Assembly: GCA_034687125.1 (NCBI GenBank)
Contig: JAQGBZ010000035.1
Span: forward strand, 248,001-312,000
Length of the DNA stretch: 64,000 nucleotides
DNA from: Neelides folsomi
Lineage: Eukaryota; Arthropoda; Collembola; Neelipleona; Neelidae
Reading direction: 5' to 3'
Part shown: positions 49,872 to 61,900 of the stretch, piece by piece
Numbering within the stretch: the first letter of the stretch is position 1
Layout of the letters: the number at the start of each line of letters is the position of its first letter
Notes under the pieces: model-generated
Told to the model about the DNA's origin: nothing
Databases searched by the model: none
Seen by the model: the letters and a program-made list of their open reading frames with translations, nothing else
Position numbers and translations under genes: made by a program

Positions 49872-52800
49872 GTAAGTCAATTCATTACTTCTTCCGCGTC
49901 CTTCATAGCCCTCCTATTTAAATCCCAAATGACCAGTTTTTCAATCCGTGAAGGCTAAATTGGAACGGAGTCATGTGATTGGGAACGTTGGATCCCGGAA
50001 GAAGAAATTCCTCCTCTTTAATTACCAATTCCAAGATCGATTAAATGAATTGAGTGGGAATTTAATGTCTCTTTTCGGATTACCCTCATTACTGTCATTT
50101 GAAAAGAAAACGAGTTTTTCTCACACTCTTCCAGCCACTTCATTATGAAGACGTATTTAGGCACAAAGGGCATTTTGAGTGGAAGAATGGGGGTTCCTTC
50201 CTTCCCACTCCACCTGAAGGGCTCAAAGGGAGATAATGCCATCATAGGAGATCACACGTGGATTTAGTGTCAGAGTAGTTTCGTTGCGTAAGAATAAGGC
50301 TGGTGAGAATGTTATTTAAGGGTCTGCTCTCAAAGGAGAATGAAGTCAAATGAAGTGAGCCAGGGTTCATTTCATGGATTGAAGTCTCCGTCTCGGTCGA
50401 GGGGACCTCACTTACAAAGACCCACATATATTTCGCGTCGGTCTCACTCGAAAAGTCATTTTCGACATGAAAAGACGATTGAGGTTGACATGGAGCTGAG
50501 CTGACGGGATTGGAAAATCACTTCAAAGCCTCACCTTCACGACATTTGTTCGCATTATTCCGAGAGACATTTAAGTAACTGAGAAGGCCCCTGAGGACTT
50601 TCCTATATCGACCATAGCTCCCATTGTGGCCCTGTAGGTGCATAGGGAAAGGTGTATTTATTTACATTCCCAACTTCCCTATGCCCTTCACATAGGGATG
50701 AATTCTTTTCCCACCCATGTCCTCGCATCTTTCTCATATGCATTGATGACTGGTTACACATGTGGGGACACCCACTCCCGGAATCGGAATGAATTTCCCC
50801 TCAACAATGGCCGTTATTTATACGCGCCGACTATCGCCGTTCCACCCGACTCTTCTGAGGATTGGGCCCAGGGGAGGAACAATATAAAATATAATATCGA
50901 TTGGCCCTCTCCCTGCCACTCTCTTCCTATATGGAGAGAGCACATAGGAGGCCTCATTGATTTTCCCCCTCTCCTGGGTAGGTGTAATGAGTTAAAGGAG
51001 CCGCAATCCGCTCCTTCACATTCCCCTATTCACCAGATGCTTATGGGACAATTAATATGAGGCATATGGATATAGGTCTGGAAAGTGATCCCTCCTAATA
51101 GCCCTCAAAGGATATGAATAGACCTCTTGAATAAATAGTCGCTCCGGAGGGATGATGAGGGGAATAAATCATGGGGGAATCCGACCCACACATAAATAAA
51201 TAGGAAAATGAGCATACGTGTGGTGCGGAATTTAATATTCATATCATGGCTCATTTAATAAGGAGATACATAAATGTAAACTTATTAGACCCTAATACAA
51301 TCTAGTTGTAGTAAATAAAGGGGAAAACGAGTTTAGTAGGAAGGATAAGCTAAATATTTAATTTGTTTTCCAAAGGAGTAATTAGAGGCTCCTCAGCTTT
51401 CTATTTAAATTACATATCGGCTCTTCATTTCTTATTTGTCGTCTCCTCAACGAGGTTCGTTTATCCTCGAGCGAATAAGCAAATCAGGGTAATTCCTATA
51501 CTCATGTCCTCTTTATCGTAAAAACGCGAATCCATCATCGTAATAAACTCATTCAATTCCAAACTTCAACCACAACATTCCACCTATATTGGAAATATTA
51601 TGTAAGGATAGGCTTCTACAATGTGTATGCTCATATGTTCTTCCTATGACTTTATTAAAATATGGCACAATTAAGTATACCCGGAACTTATCGCATTACA
51701 GTTATTAGATACAAGATTCTACCTAGTATCTGTTTATAAGTTTACATTATTAAAACTTGGACAATTGCACGCGTTATCTTCATTATTTATCATAGATAGT
51801 TATACTATATTATAACTATAATAGCATATTTAACAGTATATGAAATATTTATGATATACATACTAATATGTAATATATATTTAAATACACTTTTATACTA
51901 CATAATACAGGTATATGGTATATTTACTTATGTTCAGTGTACGTAAGTATTACTCTAGGTAGGTATTACTCAATAATACATAAGTATATTTATACTCTAA
52001 ATATATTTATACTAAAATGTGAGCTATGCAAATAATAAATCATTGGGAGATATTTGAGGAAAATATATGGGAAAATAGTGTAAGAATTTTCCGAGAAGTT
52101 GAAGATGATTTGAAGAGGATAATTGTCCCTTGGTTTTATATCGTAGGTATCTTTTCTCTCGGAAGGGAGAAGTGTAAAAGTACGCACGTGCCAAAATGGT
52201 TTCCTCTTCTTCCCCCAACAACCCTCATTATCTCTTCATCTCTCATCTCATAGTGAGGATTAAGATGTTCGAACATTGGATTTAATATACTTGATTCCTA
52301 TCAACGTCCATTAAAAACTATTCAACGAAGGTAAACGAATCCACGACCCGTCTCACATGCCCAATAGCTCTGACTCCCAATCAAGTTTTCCCCTGTTTTT
52401 CCATGCGAGCAACGTTTTCACACAAGGGAAACCCTACAGAATAACTATATTGAGCGCTTACCACTCCACCATGTTAATGAGCTGTTGGAACGCTTTTGTC
52501 AAACCCAGTGAATGGCGGGAGAAAGCAAACACTTTCGTGGATGCGCGCCCTTTCCAAGATCAAATTTAATGAAATATTATTCCGATTACTATTCTAGATC
52601 TCTCTGTTATAGACACGAGGAGAAATTGCTCGCGGCGGTGCGACGAGCCAACTCGGCCTTTAGTTCCATGTCCGGGACTCCGGACCACAGCCCCACGTCT
52701 TCTCGGTCCTACTCGTCCCCGATGTCGCCGCTGACTCCATCCTGGGCGCTGCCGCTCCTCAGCTGGGGCTATTCCTCATCCCCTGGAAGTGAGTCAACTT

Positions 52801-55482
52801 ATCTCTCCATCAGTCAATTGAAAGATCCTATCGCCCGACTCCCTTCGCTTCCCATTTTTCACCACTTTCCCTCTTCGGTCTCGGGGCTGGGTGGGGCGGA
52901 GGTGAGTGATCATGAGGAGGATCGACTCAGGCACTTGGGGATTAATTGCCCTATGACAGAGGAACATCCGGTGTGCGAGGATCGTAGCTGGTCCCGCGGA
53001 AATTAGAACATTAAATAATAAGAGGATAATAATTGTTCATAAGAGGAGAAAAAGGGTCCGTGTGTAGTGGAGTAAATGGAATACAAATGGGTCATTATAC
53101 GATGATGATAAGCGGGGGGCGACTTTCATTAGCTTGCGTGTGAGGAACTTCAAATGAGGTTCGAAGGGGGAAGAGGCGAAAGGAAAAATGGCGTGAATAA
53201 TTTTTGACAGGATGAAAGTAAAATGAGCATGACAGGATTGAGTCAGTGAGTGAGTTCCTATGAGCTTCAACTGCCCATTGTTGATTGTCTCGCGAGGTTC
53301 GTCGTCTTAATTGGCTGATGGACGGTGTGAAGTCGGAATCGGTCCGTCGTCATGCAACACCCATTTTCCCTCAGAATGTGGCTCGAGATTTGAAAAAGAC
53401 CTTAGACGGCCCTGATGAGCTCCGCAGGAATGTAGAGGGGTTTGGGAATGCCATGACCCGAACTCTCTCAATTAAAGGAGGCTCCGACGGAAGACTGAGA
53501 GACCGTTTACACATTCAATGCAATCAAACCGGCCCCTCCTTCCCCTCACGCAATGCAATTGATAATGTACTGAGTTTTTTTTAATTACCGGCTCTCATTT
53601 TGACTCGGCGGAATGAATTAGCGGGGAAATCGGGCGGGAAGAGTTGAAGGAACGAGGTTTCTTCCTTCACAAGGGGGGGGGGGTGACTGATTGGGCAATA
53701 ACGCCCCTCTTCCAAGAGGGTCACCTTTGTGGTCCCTTTGGGAATGCCGTGACCCCAACTCTCTCAATTAAAGAGACTTCGACGGAAGACTGAGAGACCG
53801 TTTACACATTCAATGCAATCAAATCGGCCCCTCCTTCCCCTCACGCAATTCAATTGACAATGCACAAAGTTTTTTAATTACCGGCTCTCTTTTTGACTCG
53901 ACGGAATGAATTAGCGGGAGAATCGGGCTGGATATGAGAGACGAGATTCCTCCTCTACAAGAGGGGCGGGGGTGACTGATTGGGCAATAACGGCCACTCC
54001 CCGCCAAGACTGTCACCTTCGTGGACCCTTTAAAATGACCATTCATATGGTGTCACTAAGAGGTCAATTTGACTCCTTTATCCTGTTTCAGAAGGCATCC
54101 TTCCTCCAAGGCTCCCAGGCCCACCCGTTCGCTGCCAGCTCCGGAAACACAAGCCAAACCGAAAGCCCCGGACGCCCTTCACCACACAACAACTCCTGGC
54201 GCTCGAAAAGAAGTTCCGAGAAAAACAGTATTTGTCAATCGCAGAGCGAGCCGAATTCTCCTCCTCGCTCAACCTCACCGAAACTCAGGTACTTTCAAAC
54301 GTCGCTGCTTTTGGGAAGCTTAGAAGCTTAATTGCGGTTAGGGGTGAGAGGATGAAGATAGGGCCACTCAATGTCAGGGTTTCACGGCAGAGGCCTTGGG
54401 CCTTTGGGTCCGAGATGTGGCGATATTTATCCCCGTGTAGATCCGACGTGACGGATCAATTATGTTGACAGATCTTGAGTAATATTGTAGTAGAAGGGAG
54501 TTTGGTGAGGGCGAGGTAGGAGGCTTGTTCTTGGTAGTCACCCTGTCTGACCTCTCCACCGATGAAGTTTTCGTTCCTCGGTGTCAGGGGATCCGTCGGC
54601 TCCTGCCGCTGGCCATCATCGCACACATCTCCATTCTCTTCTTATCATCCCATCCCTTCCCATTCATCACGACGAGAGGGCTGGAAGTTCTATGACTTCG
54701 TCTCACAAATCACGGGACCTCCGCCAATTAATTCATATGCCAAATTTCTCCCCTCTCCCACATCCAACCAAACAATGGAGATCGATCAAGGGAAACAAAT
54801 AATGTGGAAGATGAATTAAAACGGTTCATTCCCTTGTGGAATGAACGTTGTTCATTTCCTCACCCATCCTCTTTGGTTGAAAATGAAATGGGGGCTCATA
54901 TGAAAATAAATAGTCTGTAAACATATCTCCTCGGGAGTCGTTTAATCTGAAGTAGGGAATGACTGAGGAGAATAAATTGGGAATCTCCTCCCCATTATTA
55001 ATTGGGTGGGATAGGCGGAGTGCACAGTGGCACTCGTGGTGTCCAACATTTTTGTCCCACCGTTCCCCTTAATTGGATTTTTTCCCTGGGAGACCAATTT
55101 GCTTCGTTAAGTGGGAAGGCCCAATTAAACGAAGAGGCGAGATTGTATAGCTCGTAGAGAAGATGAAGAGATGCAATCAGGGGAGACGTAAATGAGGAGT
55201 TATGGGCTCCTTCATTTGGCTCCTGCACCAACTCTCAGTTCTAATGGCCTTCCTTTTTCACAGGTCAAAATCTGGTTTCAAAACCGCCGCGCGAAGGCGA
55301 AGCGTCTTCAGGAAGCAGAGATTGAAAAGTTGCGGTTGGCGGCGGCGCGGCCGCTTTTGCCGCCTTCCCTCGGCGGCCTCCTCCCGCCGCCGCTGATGGG
55401 CCATCAGTCGCTCCTGGCACGATCGGCCCATCTCAATGCCGCCTTCAGCCTCAACTCCCTCCTCAACCCCAACAAGATGTAA
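49591..55482 (+). CDS. msx: Msx (Drop/msh) homeodomain transcription factor, second copy (Msx-b)
   Basis: Four exons, 49591-49871, 52613-52788, 54092-54288 and 55264-55482, with introns in phases 2, 1 and 0, give 290 residues. An in-frame TGA at 49579-49581 and the first ATG at 49591 set the start. Residues 24-50 are strongly acidic, and residues 71-77 are an eh1 motif (FSVASLL). Exon 2 is Ser/Pro-rich. The Msx signature [18 protein letters not shown] leads into a homeodomain at residues 175-234, differing from Msx-a at one of 60 positions (Leu14 here, Val14 there). The tail is longer than in Msx-a, with a Leu/Pro-rich segment and ending [10 protein letters not shown]. The phase-1 intron before the homeodomain exon and the phase-0 intron at 44/45 are shared with Msx-a; the phase-2 intron is extra. 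Msx identity is certain; the exon 2 assignment rests on exact phase fit at both ends. Confidence 0.94.
49872..52612 (+). other. msx: Msx-b intron 1 (2741 bp)
   Basis: GC-moderate up to about 51.2 kb, then AT-rich to about 52.3 kb. A GGACAATTG word lies near 51760. Contained frames (up to 140 codons) show no family similarity. Confidence 0.7.
52613..52788 (+). CDS. msx: Msx-b exon 2, Ser/Pro-rich linker
   Basis: Acceptor ctctctgttatag ends at 52612 and donor gtgagt starts at 52789. One base, 58 codons and one base fit phases 2 and 1 exactly. It reads [16 protein letters not shown], then a Ser/Thr/Pro-rich stretch ending WGYSSSPG. Confidence 0.85.
52789..54091 (+). other. msx: Msx-b intron 2 (1303 bp) with internal tandem duplication
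   Basis: Nearly half of the intron is the two-unit 296-bp duplication listed separately. It includes an 11-base G run at 53673-53683. No coding sequence recognised. Confidence 0.8.
53441..54032 (+). repeat. 296-bp tandem duplication (two units) in Msx-b intron 2
   Basis: Unit 1 is 53441-53736 and unit 2 is 53737-54032. Long stretches match at a fixed offset of 296, for example GGAAGACTGAGAGACCGTTT, CGGCCCCTCCTTCCCCTCAC and GTGACTGATTGGGCAATAAC. Differences are mostly single bases; roughly 85% identity by eye. Confidence 0.93.
54092..54288 (+). CDS. msx: Msx-b exon 3, Msx signature and homeodomain residues 1-44
   Basis: Acceptor cctgtttcag ends at 54091 and donor gtactt starts at 54289. Two bases then 65 codons read [19 protein letters not shown] and the homeodomain through NLTETQ. 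Confidence 0.96.
54289..55263 (+). other. msx: Msx-b intron 3 (975 bp, homeodomain 44/45)
   Basis: Moderate GC, nothing recognised. Confidence 0.8.
55264..55482 (+). CDS. msx: Msx-b terminal exon, homeodomain residue 45 to stop
   Basis: Acceptor ctttttcacag ends at 55263. The 72 codons start [20 protein letters not shown] and end LNPNKM, with TAA at 55480-55482. Confidence 0.96.
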   Translation, partial: VKIWFQNRRAKAKRLQEAEIEKLRLAAARPLLPPSLGGLLPPPLMGHQSLLARSAHLNAAFSLNSLLNPNKM

Positions 55483-55950
55483 TGGATGGTGTTTATTTAT
55501 TCATCAAGTGGAGCGACAAGGACCATTGTCATCACTGCAATGCTCCAACTGTCCTCATGATACATTTAATTCCTTACACATGGATATATATATATATATA
55601 TATATATATTTCTTCTTACTACAAGATAAGGACGTCGTTTGTGTGTTTATTGTGTCTGAGTGAAGTGCGAGGAGCGCACACCTCCTCTCAATGGGAAACT
55701 TACCTATTATGATTATGACCTAAGGTATGATAGCTAATATTACAAATAACTTCTTATATCACACTATGTACTCAAAGTGGGAGTCGACGAGTCATGTGAG
55801 GAATTCAAATGCGGATGATTCCCGCCGTCTCTCTGCAGTGTACAAGGGCGGTTTTTATTAAACTATTATATACATATGATGTAAGTTGGGGTTTCCTCGT
55901 GTCGGGATCCGGTCCCGGAACTCCTCAACGGATGAAGGTGAATAAAGAGA
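55483..55950 (+). other. Msx-b 3' untranslated region, probable
   Basis: Contains an (AT)n tract and AATAAA at 55941-55946, about 460 bp past the stop. Confidence 0.4.
55584..55610. repeat. (AT)n microsatellite
   Basis: About thirteen uninterrupted AT units, in the probable Msx-b 3' UTR. Confidence 0.85.
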
Positions 55951-58900
55951 GGCATTTACCGTTTGAGCAATCGAATCCATTCAATTTATTGGGCCATCTG
56001 GGAGGAGTGGTGGGTGGGAAAGTGAACAAAACTGCATTGTCATAATAATTAGCTCGCTCGAAGGTCCCTCCTTGTTGGTCCGCAAGGCCCCCACGGATCC
56101 TGGGTTTAAGGCGAAGGAGATGAAATTATCGAGAAACCAGTTCCTTGTTGAAAGGACATTCTTCCCACAATTTATTGCTCTTTGAGGGCTACGGCCAAAT
56201 GAGACTAGGCAGCTCCCTGAATTTGGAGGAATAAAAACTGGGCGAGGAGGGAAGTCGATGAGAGTCAATTGGATCTTCACCAGCCCACGGCCCCATTCAC
56301 AACAACCACACACGAAAGAGGAATAAATACCAATATTTCCTTTTACGCTCCCTCATTTCAATAAAATTCATATTAAGAAGCACTTAACTCTTGACCCTCC
56401 TCGGCCATCCTCCAAACACCCATCTGATACAGAGGAACACACACAAAGACCCCCTTCACCGGACAAGCGGTCATTAAAGGCCGAGGAGGAACACATATAC
56501 ATGTCAATTGGGAGCGAGATCAATCTCATTAGCAGGAGAACTCAGTTGGTCCCAAGTTCGTTGAATTCGGTGAGGCAAATCTATATTTCCTCATACCGGA
56601 TAGGAGGACTTTCCTCCAAATTCCTTCCTTAATTGCCAAACAATGTATGTCTAATTGGAGGGCCGATACGAGCTACCTGCATTGCCGCCCTTCCCACACC
56701 ACCTCAAAGCCCTACGAGTCACTACTACTCTCATAGATAGTCATACTCGGGAATATACTCCATACGTTGGCATAGGCTCAAAGTGGTCCATGTGGTCTTC
56801 AACAACGGCCCGTTGAGGAGTCTGGTCCTAATTATCTCTCAAGACTCATTTACCTTCAAACCTCTTCATTTGTCCCAACTACTACATACAATTACACACC
56901 ATATCTCCAAGTCGGCTAATAGAAATGTCTCAGGGAGCTGTCTAATGTTGGAATTGGTACATCAGAATTCCAATGGACATGAGTGATTAATTCCGGGCTG
57001 AGTGACCAAGGAAGAAGAGGCTGGAAGATGGTCGGGAAGTTGGGAGGGAAGGAAAGCCCGTCTGCTCCGACTCGAGGGAGGAGATAGGGATCTAAACTGC
57101 TCCGCCGCCGCCCTCGTCCGGGAGGACAAATTTGAGGAGGAGGTCCAACGAGGGAATTAGGGGCCGAATAGGACAGATTGAGAGGGGCCGGAGATAGTCG
57201 GCGGGTCAGAGGAGAGCTCGACTCGAGGGTCCTAAACGATTTCCGATGATGAGCTCTTCACAAGAGCGGGTTTTTGGGGAGGAGAAAGGACCTCAATAAA
57301 TTGGAAATCAGGGGAGTGACAAGTCGGAAATTGGACTTTTTCCCGGCTGCGAGAGAGGAAATGAGCTCGGGAAGGTTTGAAGAAGGAGCTGGGCTTATCA
57401 GGCCAACGAATGGGGCCCGTGACACGAGTGACAAAACCCCTCAGCATCACGATCCAATAATATTCATAATAAGGGCATAATGGGAGCTGGGCCAATTAAC
57501 GCCCACTCTCAGGACCGCGTAATTAAAATGGGGAGCGGAACCGAGGACGCGTCACGCGAGGCGGAAGGAGAGGAAAGGCAATTAAGGATCGCCCGAGAGA
57601 TCATTACCGTCCGTGGGGTGGCGGGATTCCATTAGAGGGACTCAATGGCGATCCCCCTCAGCGCGATCCCTCGGAGGGCGACGACGAGGACGAGGCAGGA
57701 TATCAATACATATTTGCCCTGATGAGGCATATCAAAATCGACTTTGGTGGGCCGAGGGCCGCAGACGATAAATTTCATTACTCAGCCCACTAAATGATCC
57801 CAAATGGAAGAGGCCCGCGTCTCGGCGGGGGGGCCTTTATTGCCCAATCAGCCAGCCCCCCGCGTGGAGGAGGAAACTCGTCTCTCCAACTCTTCCCGCC
57901 GGACTCCCCCGCTAATTGAGATGCTGGGGAGAAGAGTCCTCCTAATGGCCTTAATCTCAATTTAATCTCTTCCGATAGCGATCATGAGCTCGACCAGGTT
58001 TTTCCCATCCTCAATGGGGAATGTGACGCCGGGTTTTTGTGTCCCATTCATGCAATCCACTTTTTCCTCCAAAGACGCCAATGTCGTCCAATTAGAGCGG
58101 AGGGTGGGGATCTCCCCTACCCACCTTCCTCATTTCGGGGGAGTCAAAGTGACCGCAGGGCGTAAAAAACTCCTTATCTCCTCCTCTCATCACGGGGCTG
58201 GGCAGGTGTTAAGACCCAATTAGCAGTGAAATATTGCTCTCGATGAGGCTGCGACAAAATCCAGAAAATGCTACCGGTTCCTCCTGAACAAATTTAGGGC
58301 GACTCCTAGACCTACCGGGCTCTCGACCTTCCCTCGCATTCAAATTGCTCAATTAAAACCCGTGCGTGGGGCCGAAGGAGAACATCATTTGTCTTCCGGG
58401 CCACGGAGATACGGATCGGGAGTCGTCGAAGAATCCATCGGGTCCCGAGGTGATCCGATGACATGGGAGCCACCGAGGCGGGCCGCCTCGGGCCATCATG
58501 CCAAAATTTGCATCTCCACCACGGTGTTGAGAGGTCAAGGGCAGGGAGGGTGACAGGCCCACCTTGCAGAGACCAGCGGGCAGCCGCTCTACGGAGATGA
58601 ATAATTGACCGAGGGCGGGCGAAGTTCGTGATCCGCCGCGTCCGCGCATGCCGCCTCCCGCCACCGCCTTATCTCCTTCCCCGCTCAACTGAACCCTCTG
58701 TGGCGACAAAAGACTCCAATTTATTGATCCTAATCATTTAATTTTTACGTCCCCTCCGTCGGCCCACTGCCAGCCCGGCCAAGTATTATTAACCCTCAAT
58801 TAACCTCCAGCGCCCAATTACAATTGCCCGAGGAATGGTATGAGAAAGGAGTCGGGCCGGTTTTGGGGCAAGAAAGGTCCTCACCCCTGCTGCGGAAATC

Positions 58901-61900
58901 TCTCGAGATTACCAAAGATTATTCAAAGGAGGATGAGATGTTGTCGGGCGGGAGAAATCTCTCCCCACCTTCTCATCATCCCAATCCTCCTCTGGTGCTG
59001 TGGGGAGATGTGTCACTCGCCCGTCCGCTCACCAATTGCCCCACAATGCATTCCTCCCTCTCAAATGGAGGTCTTAAAGGGGATTCAATTGGGAGCCACA
59101 TGTGGGAGAGTCGTCTTACTTTTTCCTGACTCGTTTAATCATCTTCTACAAACTATTCGGATTCAAGTGGCGGAGGGAAGTGTGAACCGAAATTGGCATG
59201 TGCTCCCTTCCGAACCGGGAGAATGTGAAATATGTGGGTCGCTAATGACCCACCATAAGAAAATATTTTTAGTTGCCCCGCTCGGGTTTCACATGGGCCG
59301 GGAAATGATTTGACAAGAAAGCAATTAGAGCCTCTTGGAGGTTGGACAGAAGAGGAGGAGGACCCAAACGGCTCTTGGGAAAACATTGTGATGAGAAAGA
59401 GGAGCTGAGTACAGAACGCTCATTAGCGACTCTTTTGACGTCAATTAGTTTTCGCTAAATTACCTCTAAGGAGATTTCTACGACAATTTGAGCACTTTTC
59501 AAATAAATTCCTTCCTCCGAACACCATTCACCTTCACATCCTCACAAAAGTTCTCACACTGGTTCCAAGATCACAAACGATCAGCTTTCAAAACTATGTA
59601 TTGTATTTATATCAACTATATATTATAAATTCTTCTCCAACACCTCCCCACTAATTGTGACTTTTGGGAAGATTCAAATTTTAAACCATGATTTGTACAT
59701 ATATTTATTCTCATAATTCAACCAAAATATTTAAGCCTATATCAGCATTTAACTTTTCTCTCTGTACCTGAAAACTGGTTCAAGATTCACTCATAGGAAA
59801 TCCATCCAATACTGGTATGCACTATGACCGATTTATTGGTTCAACAAACTACATATTTAACTACTGCATGTAAGTACAAGATTGCGACGAGATTCTGGCC
59901 GAACCGCTTGAGAGGATTAAATTTAAACTTGGACGAGCGAATTTAATAAAAATGATTTCCTGCCGAGGTGTTCATTTAGTGGGGGTTGGGAGACGTTGAA
60001 GGTAAGATTAATTTGCAGCGAGTCGGGAGCCGGGAGTTCTCATTGTGTTGGGGAGCTGGTGAGGGATGGGAGTTAGTGATGAGTGGGGCGCAACCGACGA
60101 GTCCCTTTCTTCTTCACATTATTATCCTCCTCTTCTATTTGTTTTCCGCCCAACTCAATTTTTCACAGGTTTGTAGAGATGTTAAATAGATTCTTGAGCG
60201 ATAATGGGACACAGGATTGATTACCGAGTGGATCAGTTGTGAGTTTGATTGATAAAGTGGTTTATTGTGACAGTAGGAGAGGTTTTTTCTTCTCCCCCAA
60301 ACGTTGGGACTCCAAGGGGCGTTCGCATTGTTCTCTCCCAAGACTCCATTTATGACCATAAATCTCCTGTGAACCAACCACTTGACTATATCTATATTTC
60401 TATTATATTTCTATTCATGGGTCGGAAGTATTTGTGAATGGATGAGCCAACGTGGGCTTAATTGAACTTGGGAGCTAATGAGGAGGTGGAGAGGTCCATG
60501 TGGAGCCCAGGCGCTGCATAAATCCTCGGCTCGGTGCCTCCGATTTTCCTTCTCGGTTGAACGGGTCCGGAACGGAGTGTCTTTAGGGAAGAGTGTTAGA
60601 GCGGTAATGAGGCTCCTCCTCAGTTTACAAAACGAGTCATTAGGGAAGAATGCGGGATTCTTTCCTCCTCCGCTATTAGATCTCAATTACGATGCGAAGG
60701 GGCCACCTCAGGAATCCCCGTCCAGGATATTAGCGCCGAATTCCTCCCGCCGCGCCCGAAATGGGGGACCATAAAGAATCAATGAACAAGGGGATAATGC
60801 GGGAGATAAGGGCCGTCTTCTCCCGATGGAAGGCCTATGGAAACTCATTTCCTTTGTACAAGCCCCCTCCTTTCTCCGTCCCGGCTTATCACGCCGCGGC
60901 CATAATTAACTGGGAATAATAGCTTAATTTGCAATTCGATTATGGGTGGAGGGATTTGAGATGGGCGATAGGGGCATATGTGTGGGGGTCTCCCCTCGAG
61001 ATCATAATTGAATCCCAGGGAGGAAATGAAGTGCGGGGGTCGTAGATTAATTTCGAGCCTCGTGTCTTCCCGGTGACAGCAACTTGGCACAGGCAGGACA
61101 CCTCAATCGATGAACGTAAAAATATCATAACTCTGCACATCTTTAACGCGTCATTTCCCCTCGAGATCATTTTGGAGCGGGGTTCCTCGCCCCGCGTAAG
61201 TGGCCGAATTCCCTGCCAAGGAACGTATAAAATGACACCCCAAATGACTCCTCAAGGGTCTAATGACTCTCGACTATTCCAGGAATCCCCATCTGTGCCT
61301 GGAGCGTCATTAGCAATGCGTAACTAGGAAAAATTTACGCCTAATTATCTCGCTAGTCCTTCTGAGGGACGTTGCCCGGGAGATCCCGTGACGGAGCTCG
61401 CACTTCCCTGCACAAACAAATGAGGTCTCAACAATCGTAATGTTTCTCGGGTCATTTACCTCACCCGTTCTCATCATAAAGTGCCATTAGTCTCCGGCGG
61501 GTGACAGGCGTCCTCCGGATCACATCCACCCAACAATCAAACCTTCTAATCCCCGTTTAATACTCGTTCAATTACTTCTCCTTCCTTCACCTCCGCTTCA
61601 GCTCCCTCGAGTCTCTTGGGCCGAGATTAGCCCTCGCCTCATAAAACTCTCACTTTTGGAAGAGCGGCCGACAAAGACCTCAATTGAATTTGTCTTTCCA
61701 TCGATTTCCCGAGCTCCCCTTTCTCACGCGGGTGTATAAGGGTGGTTGCTAATAGTCTCTAATCTTTTATTTACTCCGCTCCTCCAATCCCACGTCAACT
61801 CGGCCGTGATTTACGTCCTTCCTCAATGGTCACCTCGCCATTCACCGCCCTGGCACCTTCAAATCCCGGAATGAGCTCTTTCCAAACTCATCTCTAGTCA

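Noticed and set aside
50638-51060. 140-codon frame inside Msx-b intron 1
   Set aside because: No similarity, no splice sites that keep the Msx-b frame.
58840-59313. 157-codon frame with several Cys residues downstream of Msx-b
   Set aside because: Cys spacing does not form a recognisable zinc-binding pattern and there is no gene context.
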